NCBI GenBank assembly: GCA_038373865.1
Contig: JAXGGA010003904.1
Coordinates: 31,720-95,719, forward strand
Length of the DNA: 64,000 bases
Source of the DNA: Uloborus plumipes
Lineage: Eukaryota > Arthropoda > Arachnida > Araneae > Uloboridae
Direction: 5' to 3'
Positions 43,487 through 53,710 of this stretch are shown here, piece by piece (positions within the stretch are counted from its first letter, which is position 1; each line of letters opens with the position of its first letter). Position numbers and translations under genes: made by a program. The notes beneath the pieces are model-generated. The model did no database searches. It was not told the DNA's origin and was given only the letters and a program-made list of their open reading frames with translations.

Positions 43487-46400
43487 GAAACCCAGACTAT
43501 GCCTGCTCAAATAAGTGACAGGGCAATTAAATTGAAAATAGCGATGTCTCCTGCCATTGGTAAGTTTCACTTACCTGACACTTATTTAAAGGAATTTCAA
43601 GCTGCGGGAAGAGATAAAAGCATTATTGAAACATTAAGAAAGGTAGAATCTAAAAGTTTATCTTTATCCTTATTTAATCTGACTGGTGGTGGGGGAGATG
43701 GAAAGAAAACATTTTCCAAAATTTGTTCAAATTGTAATAAAGTTTATTCAACATCATCATCTTTTTCTAAACATTTTAAAAAGTGCAATAAAGGAAATAA
43801 AATTGTGCAGGATGTGAACAATTTCCCAAAACAATGTGAAAAGTGTCTGAAAGTATATTCAAGTAAAGATACTTTTCGGAAACATTTAAAGAACTGTGTT
43901 GGGGGTGAGCAAAAAGTGCAATATCCACGGCAATGTGAAAAATGCCTTAGAGTATATTCAAGTAAGTTTACATTTTCTCATCATCATAAAAGTTGCAAAA
44001 ATTATTCAAGTAATATTAACTATGATATTAGCATGTATGTTTGTAATAAAGTTGAGGCAAATGAAAATGAAGGAGCGAAAGATGAACTTATGAATGAAAG
44101 TAATGTTCTGAGTACAGCAATGAACTTGGATATCACTTTGATTGATGCAGAGAATGATTTGTCTGTTAATACTCCTTTATATCCTCGAAAATGTGTAGAC
44201 TGCAGCAGGTGCTTCAACAGTAAACAGACCTATTTTTCCCATAAGAAGGTTTGCAAGTTCAGTGGTAAGTCTTTAAATTGTCCATTTCCTAATTGTTCAT
44301 TAACATTTGAGTACAGTGGTAATCTAAACCGACATTTAATTTCACATTCGAGTACAGATTTGATTACTTTGTCTTTTGAATCTGTTACAGATTTTTATAA
44401 TTGGGTTGATGTAGAATCAAAAAGGACTCTCACTTCTTTTAGGAAAATAACTGGTACAAAATCTAAAGATTCTAATTATATGTATTTTTCTTGCCAGCTT
44501 AGCTCTAAAGATTCTCAATTTCAGCAACGAAAAACGAATAGACGGAATGCGAAAGGAACTGTGAAAAGGTCTGACTGTCCGGTCAAAATTTGTGTTCGAG
44601 AAGAAGGAAATAAAGTAGTCGTGCTTTATTATAAAAACCATAATCACTGTTTGAATTTCACAAATACCATTCATCATCGTATGAGTTTAAATGCCCGAAA
44701 TTTAATCAAGTCTAGCTTGCGGTTATCCATTCCTGTTAAAACGATCAAGAAAATGTTGAGAGACGAATTTGGATCAAGAGAAAATAGAGATGTTGTACCA
44801 TATTCCAAAGAGCAGTTAGCTTCGACAAAGTGCATACAATCATACAAACGAGCTTCTAATGCTGAAAATGATCAGGAATCCGTCATAAGTTTAGTCCATA
44901 GTTTAAGAGGTGAGCCCTATGACCCAGTATTATTATTCAAGCTTCAGTTCAATAGCACGATGTTTGGTCCCAAAGATTTAGATGGTATACCCGATAAAGA
45001 TTCAATTTTCGCCTTTGGTCTTCAAACTAAAGAACAAAAAAACATGATGGCCAACGCAGGTAATAGAATACTTTGCATTGATTCTACTCATCATACAAAT
45101 GTGTACGGTTTTTATTTGTTAACAGTTATTATCCCAGATGAATTTGGTAAAGGTTATCCTGTTGCTTTTTTCATCACTAATTATTTAAATTTCCACACTT
45201 TATTTTGTCTTTTCAGAAGTTTAGCCTTGAGAAATGAAAACTTAATAGTCAATTGCATTATGACAGATGATGACAAGGTAACTTTTAAAGCATTTAAATC
45301 TGCATTTAATTGTGATATTAAGCATTTATTGTGCAAATTTCATGTAATGCAAGCTTGGAGTAGGAATTTAGCTGTAAAAGTTAAAGATGAAATTGTTCGT
45401 GAGGAGATAAAAGAAGTTTTAAAAGAATTAATTAATGAACCTGAATTGAACACGTTTTCTGAAAAGCATCGGGAGTTCATAACTAATTATGAAGGTAAAT
45501 GCAAAGAATTTATACAGTACTTTTTATCTGAATATTCCAACAGAGTTGAGCTATGGGCTGCATGTCATCGCAAATTTTATCATTGTGATACTGACACGAA
45601 TAATTATTGTGAATCTTTTTTTAGTAATTTGAAAAAGAACTACTTAGAACGTCGATTTAATAGGCGCTTAGACTTTCTCATCCAGGTTTTGCTACAAGTT
45701 GAACAGGACAGGTATGTTGATTATAGAAGGAATGTACTGTACGAGAAACCTGTGTTATTATTTAAACCAGAATATGATCAACGCCATAATCGTAGTAAAG
45801 GTATCCCAGATAGCTATGTTACAAAATATGCTCATGATCTTTGGCATGTGAGGTCAGAAACTAATAGGTCAGTAAAATATACTATCACTAAATTAATCAA
45901 TACCTGTAGGGAGCCTGATCACTGTCTGCTTCGTTGTATACAGCCAAATTGTTTTGATTTGTGTAGCCACTTGTATCAATGTAACTGCTCTGACATAAGC
46001 AAAATGTGTAAGCATATCCATAAAATTCATAGTTTAGAACCTCTTAAAAATAATCCAAGTTCAGACATTTCCAGTGTAAAAAACAACTGCATAGAGATTC
46101 CAGATCCTAGCGATGACGATTTGCAACATTTCCCTGAGGGTTGGAAATCAGATTCCACACAGGTTTGTGCAGAGACCGGCTATTCTCCTAATATTGCTGA
46201 GTTGTGCGATAAGTTAAAAATTCAGGCAAAAGATCCTAATCTCCCACAAGTACTTAAGAAAGATATTCTAACAACTCTCAATTTACTTGTTTCGAAATGC
46301 AATAATGCTCTAACGTGCTCCAAGAAAGATGAAACATCTGATTTTCTAAAGCAATATGTCCCACCAAATCAAAAGTTAGCTCCACAGCAGTTTTTTAAAA

Positions 46401-47887
46401 CAAATAAAAGAAAATCTGTCAAAAGGAAGAAAGTTTTCAATCAGGTATGTAATGAAGTTGGCATCAGAAACCAAGACTGTGACAAAAGCAGAAAAAATGG
46501 CAAGTATAAGTACAAAAAAGCCTTCGTCACAAATAATTCTTTTACAGCAAATTTAGATAATTTAAATCATATTTCATTTTTAAGATGCATAGGAAAATAT
46601 AAATTAAGTAAAGTGGTTCTGAAATCTTTAGATCCATGCCTTTCTGATTTTGAAGTTAACGCTTTAAGGGAGTGTAATAATGATTTTGTTAAAGGATGGG
46701 TTTATGATGTTGTTATTGATGCATTTTTTTATATTTTATGTAGTGAACATGTAGGATTTACTTATATTGAAACATCAGTCTCTCAGTTGATTTTAAATAG
46801 TTCTGCTCAGTGTTCCATTTTATTAGACGTTTTCAGAAAATCAACAGTCAATATAATTTTTATTCCAGTATGTCATACTAATCATTGGAGTCTTTTTGTT
46901 GTAGATATTACTAATAAATGTATTTTACTTTTGGATCCGAAACCTGATGTATCCTTATTTCATTCAAGTATGATTGAGAAGCTGAAACGTGCTTGGTCTG
47001 ATGCATTTGAGTATGATATTAACTTTTTGAATCCCAAGCGAATTTTCCAAGAATTTGATGATGATATAAATTGTGGAATATTTGTGTGCCATTATGCCAG
47101 TCAAATTGTGCATAAGGTAAGTTTAAATATTCCATTCAATCCTTATGATTTTAGAAAAATAATTTACACCAAGTTAATTCATAATTTTTCATGTAATTGC
47201 TTCTTAAATAATACTCCAGTTGATGTTCCTGTTTTTGGTAAAAAAGCTACGATCGATAATGCTTCAAAATCTGAGGTAATCATAAATAATATTGAGATAA
47301 AAACTTATATGCTTAAATCACTAGATCCCTTTCTTACCGATGAAGAAGGAAGAATTTTGAAATCTGTCTCCCCAGTTTTTCACAAAGGATGGCTCTATGA
47401 CACCATAATTGATGCATTTCTTTATATAATTACTTACGACTCAAATAGGTATGTGCCCGTAATTTCTTTATACTCTCAAGCCATTTTAAGAGGTAATTCA
47501 TTGAAGAAATACATAGCCAAAGACTTAAACAGTAGTTCATATTTAATTTTCCCTTTCAATAGCAAGTCACATTGGATGCTAATAACTATAAATACTGCTC
47601 GAAATGTAATTGAATTTTATGATCCAGAAAGCAAGCCTATAACTAATGATATACTTCAGTTTATAGAAAGATTAAAGCTCCAACTAAACAGTTTGTCATT
47701 AACAGGTACGTGGACTATAACTACTCCAGCTCATGTATCACAACCTTCTAATGATAAGATAAATTGTGGTGTTTTTACCTGTTATTTTGCTCATCAAATT
47801 ATTTTGGGTACTTCTTTAAAAGAAAGTTTTGATGTTATTAAATTCAGACACCTCATCTATAACACTATTGTAGATTTCAAAGAATGA
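42581..47887 (+). CDS. MULE-type transposase with zinc fingers, SWIM and two Ulp1 domains
   Basis: Open from 42482 (no good ATG of its own) to the stop at 47885-47887; residues are numbered from 42482. After the linker repeats come five zinc-finger-like motifs (C415/C418/H431/C435; C452...C472; C485...C505; C571...C591; classic C2H2 C600/C605/H618/H622). A FAR1/FLYWCH-like zinc region follows (C671, C699, H720, H722). The MULE core has D867 (LCIDSTHHTN), D929 (IMTDDDK), a CKFH motif at 951-954 and E1044 (NYCESFF). A SWIM finger is C1167, C1169, C1176, H1178. Two Ulp1/C48 cysteine-protease domains follow: about 1370-1545 (H1468, D1485, Q1523, C1531) and about 1606-1780 (H1697, D1714, Q1754, C1762). 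Ulp1 enzymes process SUMO-like proteins; ULP domains are known in some MULEs, but two intact tandem copies are notable. Long, intact and AT-rich; likely nuclear. Could be an autonomous transposon or a domesticated gene. Confidence 0.9.
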   Translation, partial: PMSREYPYAFPALNPAAVRSPEPVKQLYSAILKKPVTMRDPAKCSVRKVTSVRPVSSPILVDSIKPPSVVTPTFLQATSQEYPYAFPALMPVRTVRSLEPAKGHYSTYRRKPVVTKEPLVYSVRKVTTVRPVSSPILVDSIKSCSVLTSTFLQSSQEPLDALMPVTVRSPELAEQLFYSTILKEPDTMKDYSVRRVTKVKSVSSSIPVDCTQPISDIKQISLQPTTVESPVAFPVMPANIRSPEPAEKLLHSANLEILSTMKDPVKYSVSKVAMLSPVSSLICVIKHCTLQSSSVLTSAFLQETQTMPAQISDRAIKLKIAMSPAIGKFHLPDTYLKEFQAAGRDKSIIETLRKVESKSLSLSLFNLTGGGGDGKKTFSKICSNCNKVYSTSSSFSKHFKKCNKGNKIVQDVNNFPKQCEKCLKVYSSKDTFRKHLKNCVGGEQKVQYPRQCEKCLRVYSSKFTFSHHHKSCKNYSSNINYDISMYVCNKVEANENEGAKDELMNESNVLSTAMNLDITLIDAENDLSVNTPLYPRKCVDCSRCFNSKQTYFSHKKVCKFSGKSLNCPFPNCSLTFEYSGNLNRHLISHSSTDLITLSFESVTDFYNWVDVESKRTLTSFRKITGTKSKDSNYMYFSCQLSSKDSQFQQRKTNRRNAKGTVKRSDCPVKICVREEGNKVVVLYYKNHNHCLNFTNTIHHRMSLNARNLIKSSLRLSIPVKTIKKMLRDEFGSRENRDVVPYSKEQLASTKCIQSYKRASNAENDQESVISLVHSLRGEPYDPVLLFKLQFNSTMFGPKDLDGIPDKDSIFAFGLQTKEQKNMMANAGNRILCIDSTHHTNVYGFYLLTVIIPDEFGKGYPVAFFITNYLNFHTLFCLFRSLALRNENLIVNCIMTDDDKVTFKAFKSAFNCDIKHLLCKFHVMQAWSRNLAVKVKDEIVREEIKEVLKELINEPELNTFSEKHREFITNYEGKCKEFIQYFLSEYSNRVELWAACHRKFYHCDTDTNNYCESFFSNLKKNYLERRFNRRLDFLIQVLLQVEQDRYVDYRRNVLYEKPVLLFKPEYDQRHNRSKGIPDSYVTKYAHDLWHVRSETNRSVKYTITKLINTCREPDHCLLRCIQPNCFDLCSHLYQCNCSDISKMCKHIHKIHSLEPLKNNPSSDISSVKNNCIEIPDPSDDDLQHFPEGWKSDSTQVCAETGYSPNIAELCDKLKIQAKDPNLPQVLKKDILTTLNLLVSKCNNALTCSKKDETSDFLKQYVPPNQKLAPQQFFKTNKRKSVKRKKVFNQVCNEVGIRNQDCDKSRKNGKYKYKKAFVTNNSFTANLDNLNHISFLRCIGKYKLSKVVLKSLDPCLSDFEVNALRECNNDFVKGWVYDVVIDAFFYILCSEHVGFTYIETSVSQLILNSSAQCSILLDVFRKSTVNIIFIPVCHTNHWSLFVVDITNKCILLLDPKPDVSLFHSSMIEKLKRAWSDAFEYDINFLNPKRIFQEFDDDINCGIFVCHYASQIVHKVSLNIPFNPYDFRKIIYTKLIHNFSCNCFLNNTPVDVPVFGKKATIDNASKSEVIINNIEIKTYMLKSLDPFLTDEEGRILKSVSPVFHKGWLYDTIIDAFLYIITYDSNRYVPVISLYSQAILRGNSLKKYIAKDLNSSSYLIFPFNSKSHWMLITINTARNVIEFYDPESKPITNDILQFIERLKLQLNSLSLTGTWTITTPAHVSQPSNDKINCGVFTCYFAHQIILGTSLKESFDVIKFRHLIYNTIVDFKE

Positions 47888-49440
47888 GTAATTTAAATTA
47901 TGTAAGTTCGTAGCAACCCTGATTTTGAATTATGTCACTTCTGGAATTTAAGGGATGAAATAGGTTTTGAAATTTTATCAGCAAATAAATGACTATTCTA
48001 ACTGTATGTGTTCAACCTAGAAGATGCGTGTGAAGATATTATGCAAGTATGATTGTATTTCATGTTTCATTATTGCATGTGCTTGTCTGGACAACTGTCC
48101 TGGAAATTTTTTGAATAAATAATAGATATACATAAGGATTGACCGGTTTTTCCATTTTGGAAAGAGATGTTCAATTCCGTTCTATCCAATTTTTCTACTT
48201 TGATTTGAAAAATTATTTAAATTTTGTATCTTAAAGAAGTTATCCATAATAATTAAATTACATTGCAAATACATGACTATTCTAACTGCATGTGTTAAAC
48301 TTAGAAGATGCATGTGAAGATATTTTAAAAGCATATTTGTATTTCATGTTTCATTATTGCATGTGCTTGTCTGGACAATTGTCCTGGAAATTTTTTGATT
48401 AAATAATATGAATATATATCCATTAGGATTGACAGGTTTTTCCATTTTGGACAGAGTTGTTCAATTCTATTCTATCCAAATTTTCTACTTTGACTTGATA
48501 AATTATTTAAATTTTGTATCTTAAATAAGATATCCGTGAGAATAGTATTGCATCGCAGCAATAATTTGATTCATGCAACATAGTAAATCAATACAGTCGA
48601 CGCTCGTTATAACGACCACACGTTATAAAGACCATCCCAATATAACGACCAGTGAGAAAACCCCCTACTGTATCCCAATATACTCTATGTTCTACCTCTT
48701 ATAGCGACCACTCGTTATAAAGACCGTTTTCTGTAGGACGGAGACGGTCGTTATATCGAGCGTGGACTGTATTTATTTTTTTTCTGCCATCCTGCACTTT
48801 TACAGAAAGTTCACAAGGGAGTGACCCCAGTCGAAATTGGGCGACTGTACTGGGATGTAAAGGTTAAAGTAAGTTTTGACTTTTGTCATTTCATACATGA
48901 CTGTTCTAACTGTATTACATGTGCTTATCTGGACAATTGTCCTGGAAATTTTCTTTAATAAATACAGAAATTTAAATCATGATGGACAGTTTTTCATGGA
49001 AAAGAAACGACAGTTCAGATGGAAAAGAAACGATAATTCTACTCTCCAATTTTTCTCTTAATTTAAAAAATGTAACTGTTTATGATAAATATTACATACT
49101 AATACTGCCATATTAATTCTATTAAAAATCTATTGAGAAAAACAGTTTAAAAAAAAAAACATTTTTCATTTTTGTCATTTTCCCACCATCCTGCACTTTA
49201 CAGAAAGTGGACAAAGTAGTGACCATGATCTGGATCAGGTCACTGCTGTGTAACTTGAAAGATGAAGTAAGTTTTGAAATTTTGTCCACAAAAACATGAT
49301 TTCAAAAGCATGATGGTTTGTGTTGCATGTTCCCTTCTGGAATTGTCCTGAAAATTTACTGAGTCTAGTTTTTACTTTGTAGAAATCATTTCATTTTGCA
49401 GTGGAATTCCTATGTCCTTATTGATGTAATAATTGTGATT
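47888..49440 (+). repeat. 3' region of the MULE gene with direct duplications
   Basis: A donor-like TTAT|GTAAGT follows the stop at 47901. Units of about 290 bp repeat at about 47980-48270 and 48271-48560, with further partial copies near 48895 and 49300; they share GACTATTCTAACTG and GGACAATTGTCCTGGAAATT. Two short exon-like pieces at about 48805-48869 and 49201-49266 are each preceded by a CCTGCACTTTACAG-type acceptor and followed by GTAAGT. They encode related beginnings (KVHKGVT, KVDKVVT) but match no domain I know. Possibly duplicated 3' exons. Confidence 0.55.
48594..48769. mobile_element. Pogo-like MITE (176 bp)
   Basis: Inverted termini of about 24 bp start CAGTCGACGCTCGTTATAAC and, in reverse complement, CAGTCCACGCTCGATATAAC. 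TA flanks both sides (48592-48593, 48770-48771). GTTATAAAGACC words repeat inside. Inserted within the duplicated 3' region of the MULE locus. Confidence 0.88.
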
Positions 49441-52400
49441 TATTTTATTTCTAGTATAGAATCAATTTCTTACTTTGAAGATTACAGATGCCTGAAGGTT
49501 GCTCTTAGATTTCCACTTAAAAGTTGAAATTGTTTTAAAGCTGCTCCTGCTTCATCTATATGACTGTTAAAGGTTCATTTATATGACTCCTGGAAGCGGA
49601 ATATTTGGTTCTTTACAATCGATACTGAATGGTGTGCTGCTCTGTTTTGTCTATTTCTACTATTAGCAATACAGGGTGGCATGCTTTTCGGTTTGACTCA
49701 ACTCAAGTGCTCAGCATGAATCTCTAAACTATTTACATGACTGGACAAAAATTTGTGAGATGTGTGTGCAATATATTGCATTTAAATTTTTAATGTTTAA
49801 AAAAAATGTTATACCTGTAAAAATATATTAAATTTTTTTGTAATGCTTGGTTTGGATTGTGTCTTTACTTTTCTTACACTTCTTACTTTGTGGTGGAGGT
49901 TATTCCCGTATGATTAACCTTTTGAAACCGGGCTGTTTTTTGGAAAAAAAAATTTTTGACCCAGGTAGTACGACAGTTGAACCACAGATTTCTTTTCCAT
50001 TGAAAAGAGAAGGTATAAACTCGTACCAGACGCGTGAAACCTTGAAAAAATCCCCGGCTCCAAAGGGTTCAAGTGAAAATCTCAACCCCGTCCTCCAAAA
50101 AAAAAAAATTACGGTACAGCATATGTACCACCCGGCTCCTAAAGGTTAAATTCACAGTATCTTTTTAAAAAGTCATTTGTAGCGAAATTAATATCAAAAA
50201 TATGATTACAAAAAATTAGTTCAAATGAGAGAGTGGAGGAATGGGACAGTGCTGAATTTATATCATGATAAAATGTGTAAAAAATTTCTACCTTTTCAGT
50301 ACATATAGTAGCAAAAGTCTAAAGCTACTTGATAAGCTATAAATAATATTTCCCCCTTTTTTTTCTGGCATATATACAGCCCTGGCTTGTTTCGCATGAC
50401 TTGCCCCTATCAAAGAAATTGCCAAACAGAAACATTTTTGCACACAGATTTTTTTTTTTTTTTTTGAAAAATGCCTAGAAAAGACTAAATGAAAATTAAT
50501 TCCAACTCCAAGTTTAAAAAGCTTTAAATATAGTCTGTATCATAAAATATTTTATTTCAAAGATGATCCCTTATAATGTATGAAATAAAAACTAAATTCA
50601 ATTTAATATTTTATAGTTACCCATTAGTAGAATTTTAAATATGTGATAAGATTTTTACAACTAAAAGATCTGTTTAACTTCTGCCACAAACTTGATATGG
50701 ATACAGATATAATGCTTCTCTGGTAAGTTTACCTCCGATTTAATGTTTCCCTTTTTTAGGGGTAATTGACACTGAATTCAGTTGAGTTACTTTTGTAGTC
50801 CTTTTGCAGAAGTATTTCAACTCGAATACGCAGCAATTACCCTTTCCTATTATCTGGAAAAGAGGAAAGCATCATCAGTGTCGAAAGTCAACTTACTCTA
50901 GAAGCACCATACAGATCTTTATTTCTTCCCAATATCCGCACTTCACTAATTTGAACCATTCATTTTCCAGTTACATAGTTTGATTTGTTAGATGTAATCT
51001 TCTCTCATAAGTCAATGTCTGAATATGATTTGGTGCATTAAAATTACTTGATATAAAATGAGTGGTTTTTTAACCTAATAAATTGTAACGCCAGGTTTTC
51101 GTTTATGAAGTAGGATAATTAAGAAAATGGAAAGAAATTTTTTTTTGGAAAAATGGAGATTCACATGAACAAGCTTGGAAATCACTGTCTTAACCTCAAG
51201 TAATCAATGAATAATGGATGCAAGTGCCAGTTATTTGATATTAAAATTATGTTATCAGTTTATGAACTTGCTGCAAGCGTTTACGCTTAACAAAATAACC
51301 ATCCTGTTTTTCCCCCCTGAATCGTTGCAAAACATTTTACTGTGTACATTGTTTCGTAGGCTGCAGATTATTGAAAAGTGCTGTTCTTTGATTTCCTCTC
51401 GCCTTCCCTTCCATTTTTTAAAGAGTCCTCTTGCAAACTTCAAAGATGCTTATACTCATCTGGATAACTCCTGAAAAGTTGAGGCTTCAACAGAATGTTT
51501 CGCTGTGCAAAAATATACTGCATGGTGTGCTGCTGTGCTTTGTCTGATTTTAGCGTAGCAGTGTGGCATGCTTTTCGGTTGGAATACAACTGCAATTGCC
51601 CTGCACGAAAGATTCTAAAATGTGCATTACCTTGATCACCTTGTGAAATTTATTTTCAACTGTTTGCCCCGTTTGTGAATTTTACATGCTTGACTGAATC
51701 CTTAACTTTGAATGTAAAATGTTTATTAAACACTTTTATATAGTCCTTTGTGTGAATTGCTTCTCTTTCTCTCGTTTTTTTTTTGGATTTAGTATGCGCC
51801 CAGTATATGCTAAACAGTTTCTTTTTTTTTTTTTTTTTAAACATGGAATCTTTTTCAATAAAAAATTTGAAGCTGAAGGTGAACCTCTGGGGATCATATG
51901 CTACAAATTTATTTTCAGCGTAATGGTAAAGGTTTCTATAAATACATATGTATATATATATCTTTATGTGAGCTAAAATAAGATCTGAGACTATATGGCT
52001 TTGTAATTCTCCTGTAAGAAATTGTGCGCTGAACGTACTTCTGACTTTAATGTATACAAGTACAAATGTGAGGACCAGCAACAGGATGTGGGTCCAACTA
52101 TAGGCTGGCCCTAGTTGAATGAAGATCTAGAATCGTTTTAAAACAATTCACTATTCCAAATGCATTCCTCTCCATTGAAGTAGTCATTTTTCCTGATTTC
52201 AAGATAAGCTATGAATTTGAAAAGCTTAAAACATGTGCCCTTGAATTTGCCATCTGTGCAGAAATTTAGGCTACAGACGTCCTGACAACGTTTTAATTGG
52301 TTCAAATAACTAGATCACATATATAGCCCCTTTACTTTCCTTTGCTGAAGCCTATACATGTTAAGCATTCTACGGTGAAATCATAAAAAAGCTCATTTAC

Positions 52401-52889
52401 TATCTTAGGAGACACTTCACTTAGAACAATTTCCTAGGTCCTTCATTTTGAATTTATCCTGGGAGGAGGGGCGGAGGCTGCATATACTCAATTCAACTTT
52501 CAAAACAGCAAAAAACATGTCCACATGCACTCATACGAAAAAACCATACTTTTTCAATATCAGGGGAGCAATGCGCCCCTCCCCCAATGACGGTTTCCAG
52601 TAGATATCCTTCTCAAAATAAGAACACCAAAACTTAACAGCACACGCCACATGAAGTCTTATCAAGCTTCTGTGTGAAGGTAAAAGTAAGGAAATTCATA
52701 TTTTCAGAAATCTTGCCCCCACACCTATCGGCTCGCCCCATCCTCTGAAATATTTCTTCCCAGAACATTACTATAGACTAAAAGTGCAGTTTTTTGGCAT
52801 GTAATTTAACCTTCAACTTTTCTAAGGATATTTTAAATTTTCAAAATTTAGAAATATTGTCTTTTCGTGGCATAATTGTAAGCATAAAA
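49441..52889. other. Unassigned DNA with one direct repeat pair
   Basis: A segment at about 49590-49760 recurs at about 51500-51640, sharing GGTGTGCTGCT, TGTGGCATGCTTTTCGGTT-like words and nearby context, 1.9 kb apart. No coding region is recognised in the stretch; it is AT-rich with several poly-T/A runs. Confidence 0.4.
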
Positions 52890-52936
52890 TTTCGTTTTTG
52901 AAAGAGCCATGAAAAATGGCTCTTTCAAAAACGAAA
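52890..52936. repeat. Perfect 21-bp hairpin with 5-nt loop
   Basis: Arms 52890-52910 and 52916-52936 are exactly complementary (TTTCGTTTTTGAAAGAGCCA plus one base), with loop GAAAA. Confidence 0.9.
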
Positions 52937-53543
52937 GCTGTCCCAAAAACCGAAACTTGAGTTTTGTTTTCGAGGGCATTTTTGAAGGTTGTCCTGAACC
53001 CCCCCCCCCTTTCTTATTGTTACCAAACAAGGCCAAAATTCTTATTTTTAAAACATCAATTCAAGAAAAAAAAAACACATTTACCTAATGACTTTCGTTT
53101 TAGTGACGTTGAGGTAATTTTAACATCAGCAAAAAGATAGCATTTTTCAGTCTTCAGTGTCGAAATATTTCCAGTAAGAGCTTTTAAAACCTTGCCCATT
53201 TCATTTACCTGACCAATGGTTGCCTGAAATTGTGTTTTTGAGACTTCAATGGCAAAAATTTTCATAGGAGAGCTCTTTTGCATAGGGACTGTTCGGTTAC
53301 TCGCAGATTTGGGGAAAGAGGCAGAAGGAACAAAGCAATATATCAAATTAATCATATAGAATTTTTTTTTTAATTTGAGAACAGGAGATGCAATTGTTTA
53401 ACTTTGAGGACTTTTTATGTTCCCAAGAGTTGATACAATATTTTTCGGGACTTTTTAGCGTCAAAAAATCTAAATTTGGATTTGGGGACTACTCGAAGTT
53501 CGAGATGATGTGATGGTCACCCCAATCTACAGATAGTGAAGAG

Positions 53544-53702
53544 CAGGCCCGTCATTTGGGGGGAGGGGGGGCAGGGGTCAATTACCCCCCACTGACTTTG
53601 AGAAATCAATGTATTTACATATAAGTGGGCGTGGTTTTTGTTGTTTTCCGGTGAAATTGTATTGTGTTTTTACCCTCGGAAAAACTTGAAATGACGTCCC
53701 TG
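53544..53702. mobile_element. hAT MITE (159 bp) with intact target duplication
   Basis: Starts CAGGCCCGTCATTTGGGG and its other end, reverse-complemented, is CAGGGACGTCATTTCAAG. GTGAAGAG flanks it exactly at 53536-53543 and 53703-53710. Same family as 22221-22409 and the interrupted copy starting at 27425. Confidence 0.9.
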
Positions 53703-53710
53703 GTGAAGAG

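Noticed and set aside
52550..52757. Another hAT MITE between CAGGGGAGCAATGCG and CATCCTCTG
   Set aside because: Ends are only weakly inverted and the flanks show no matching 8-bp duplication.
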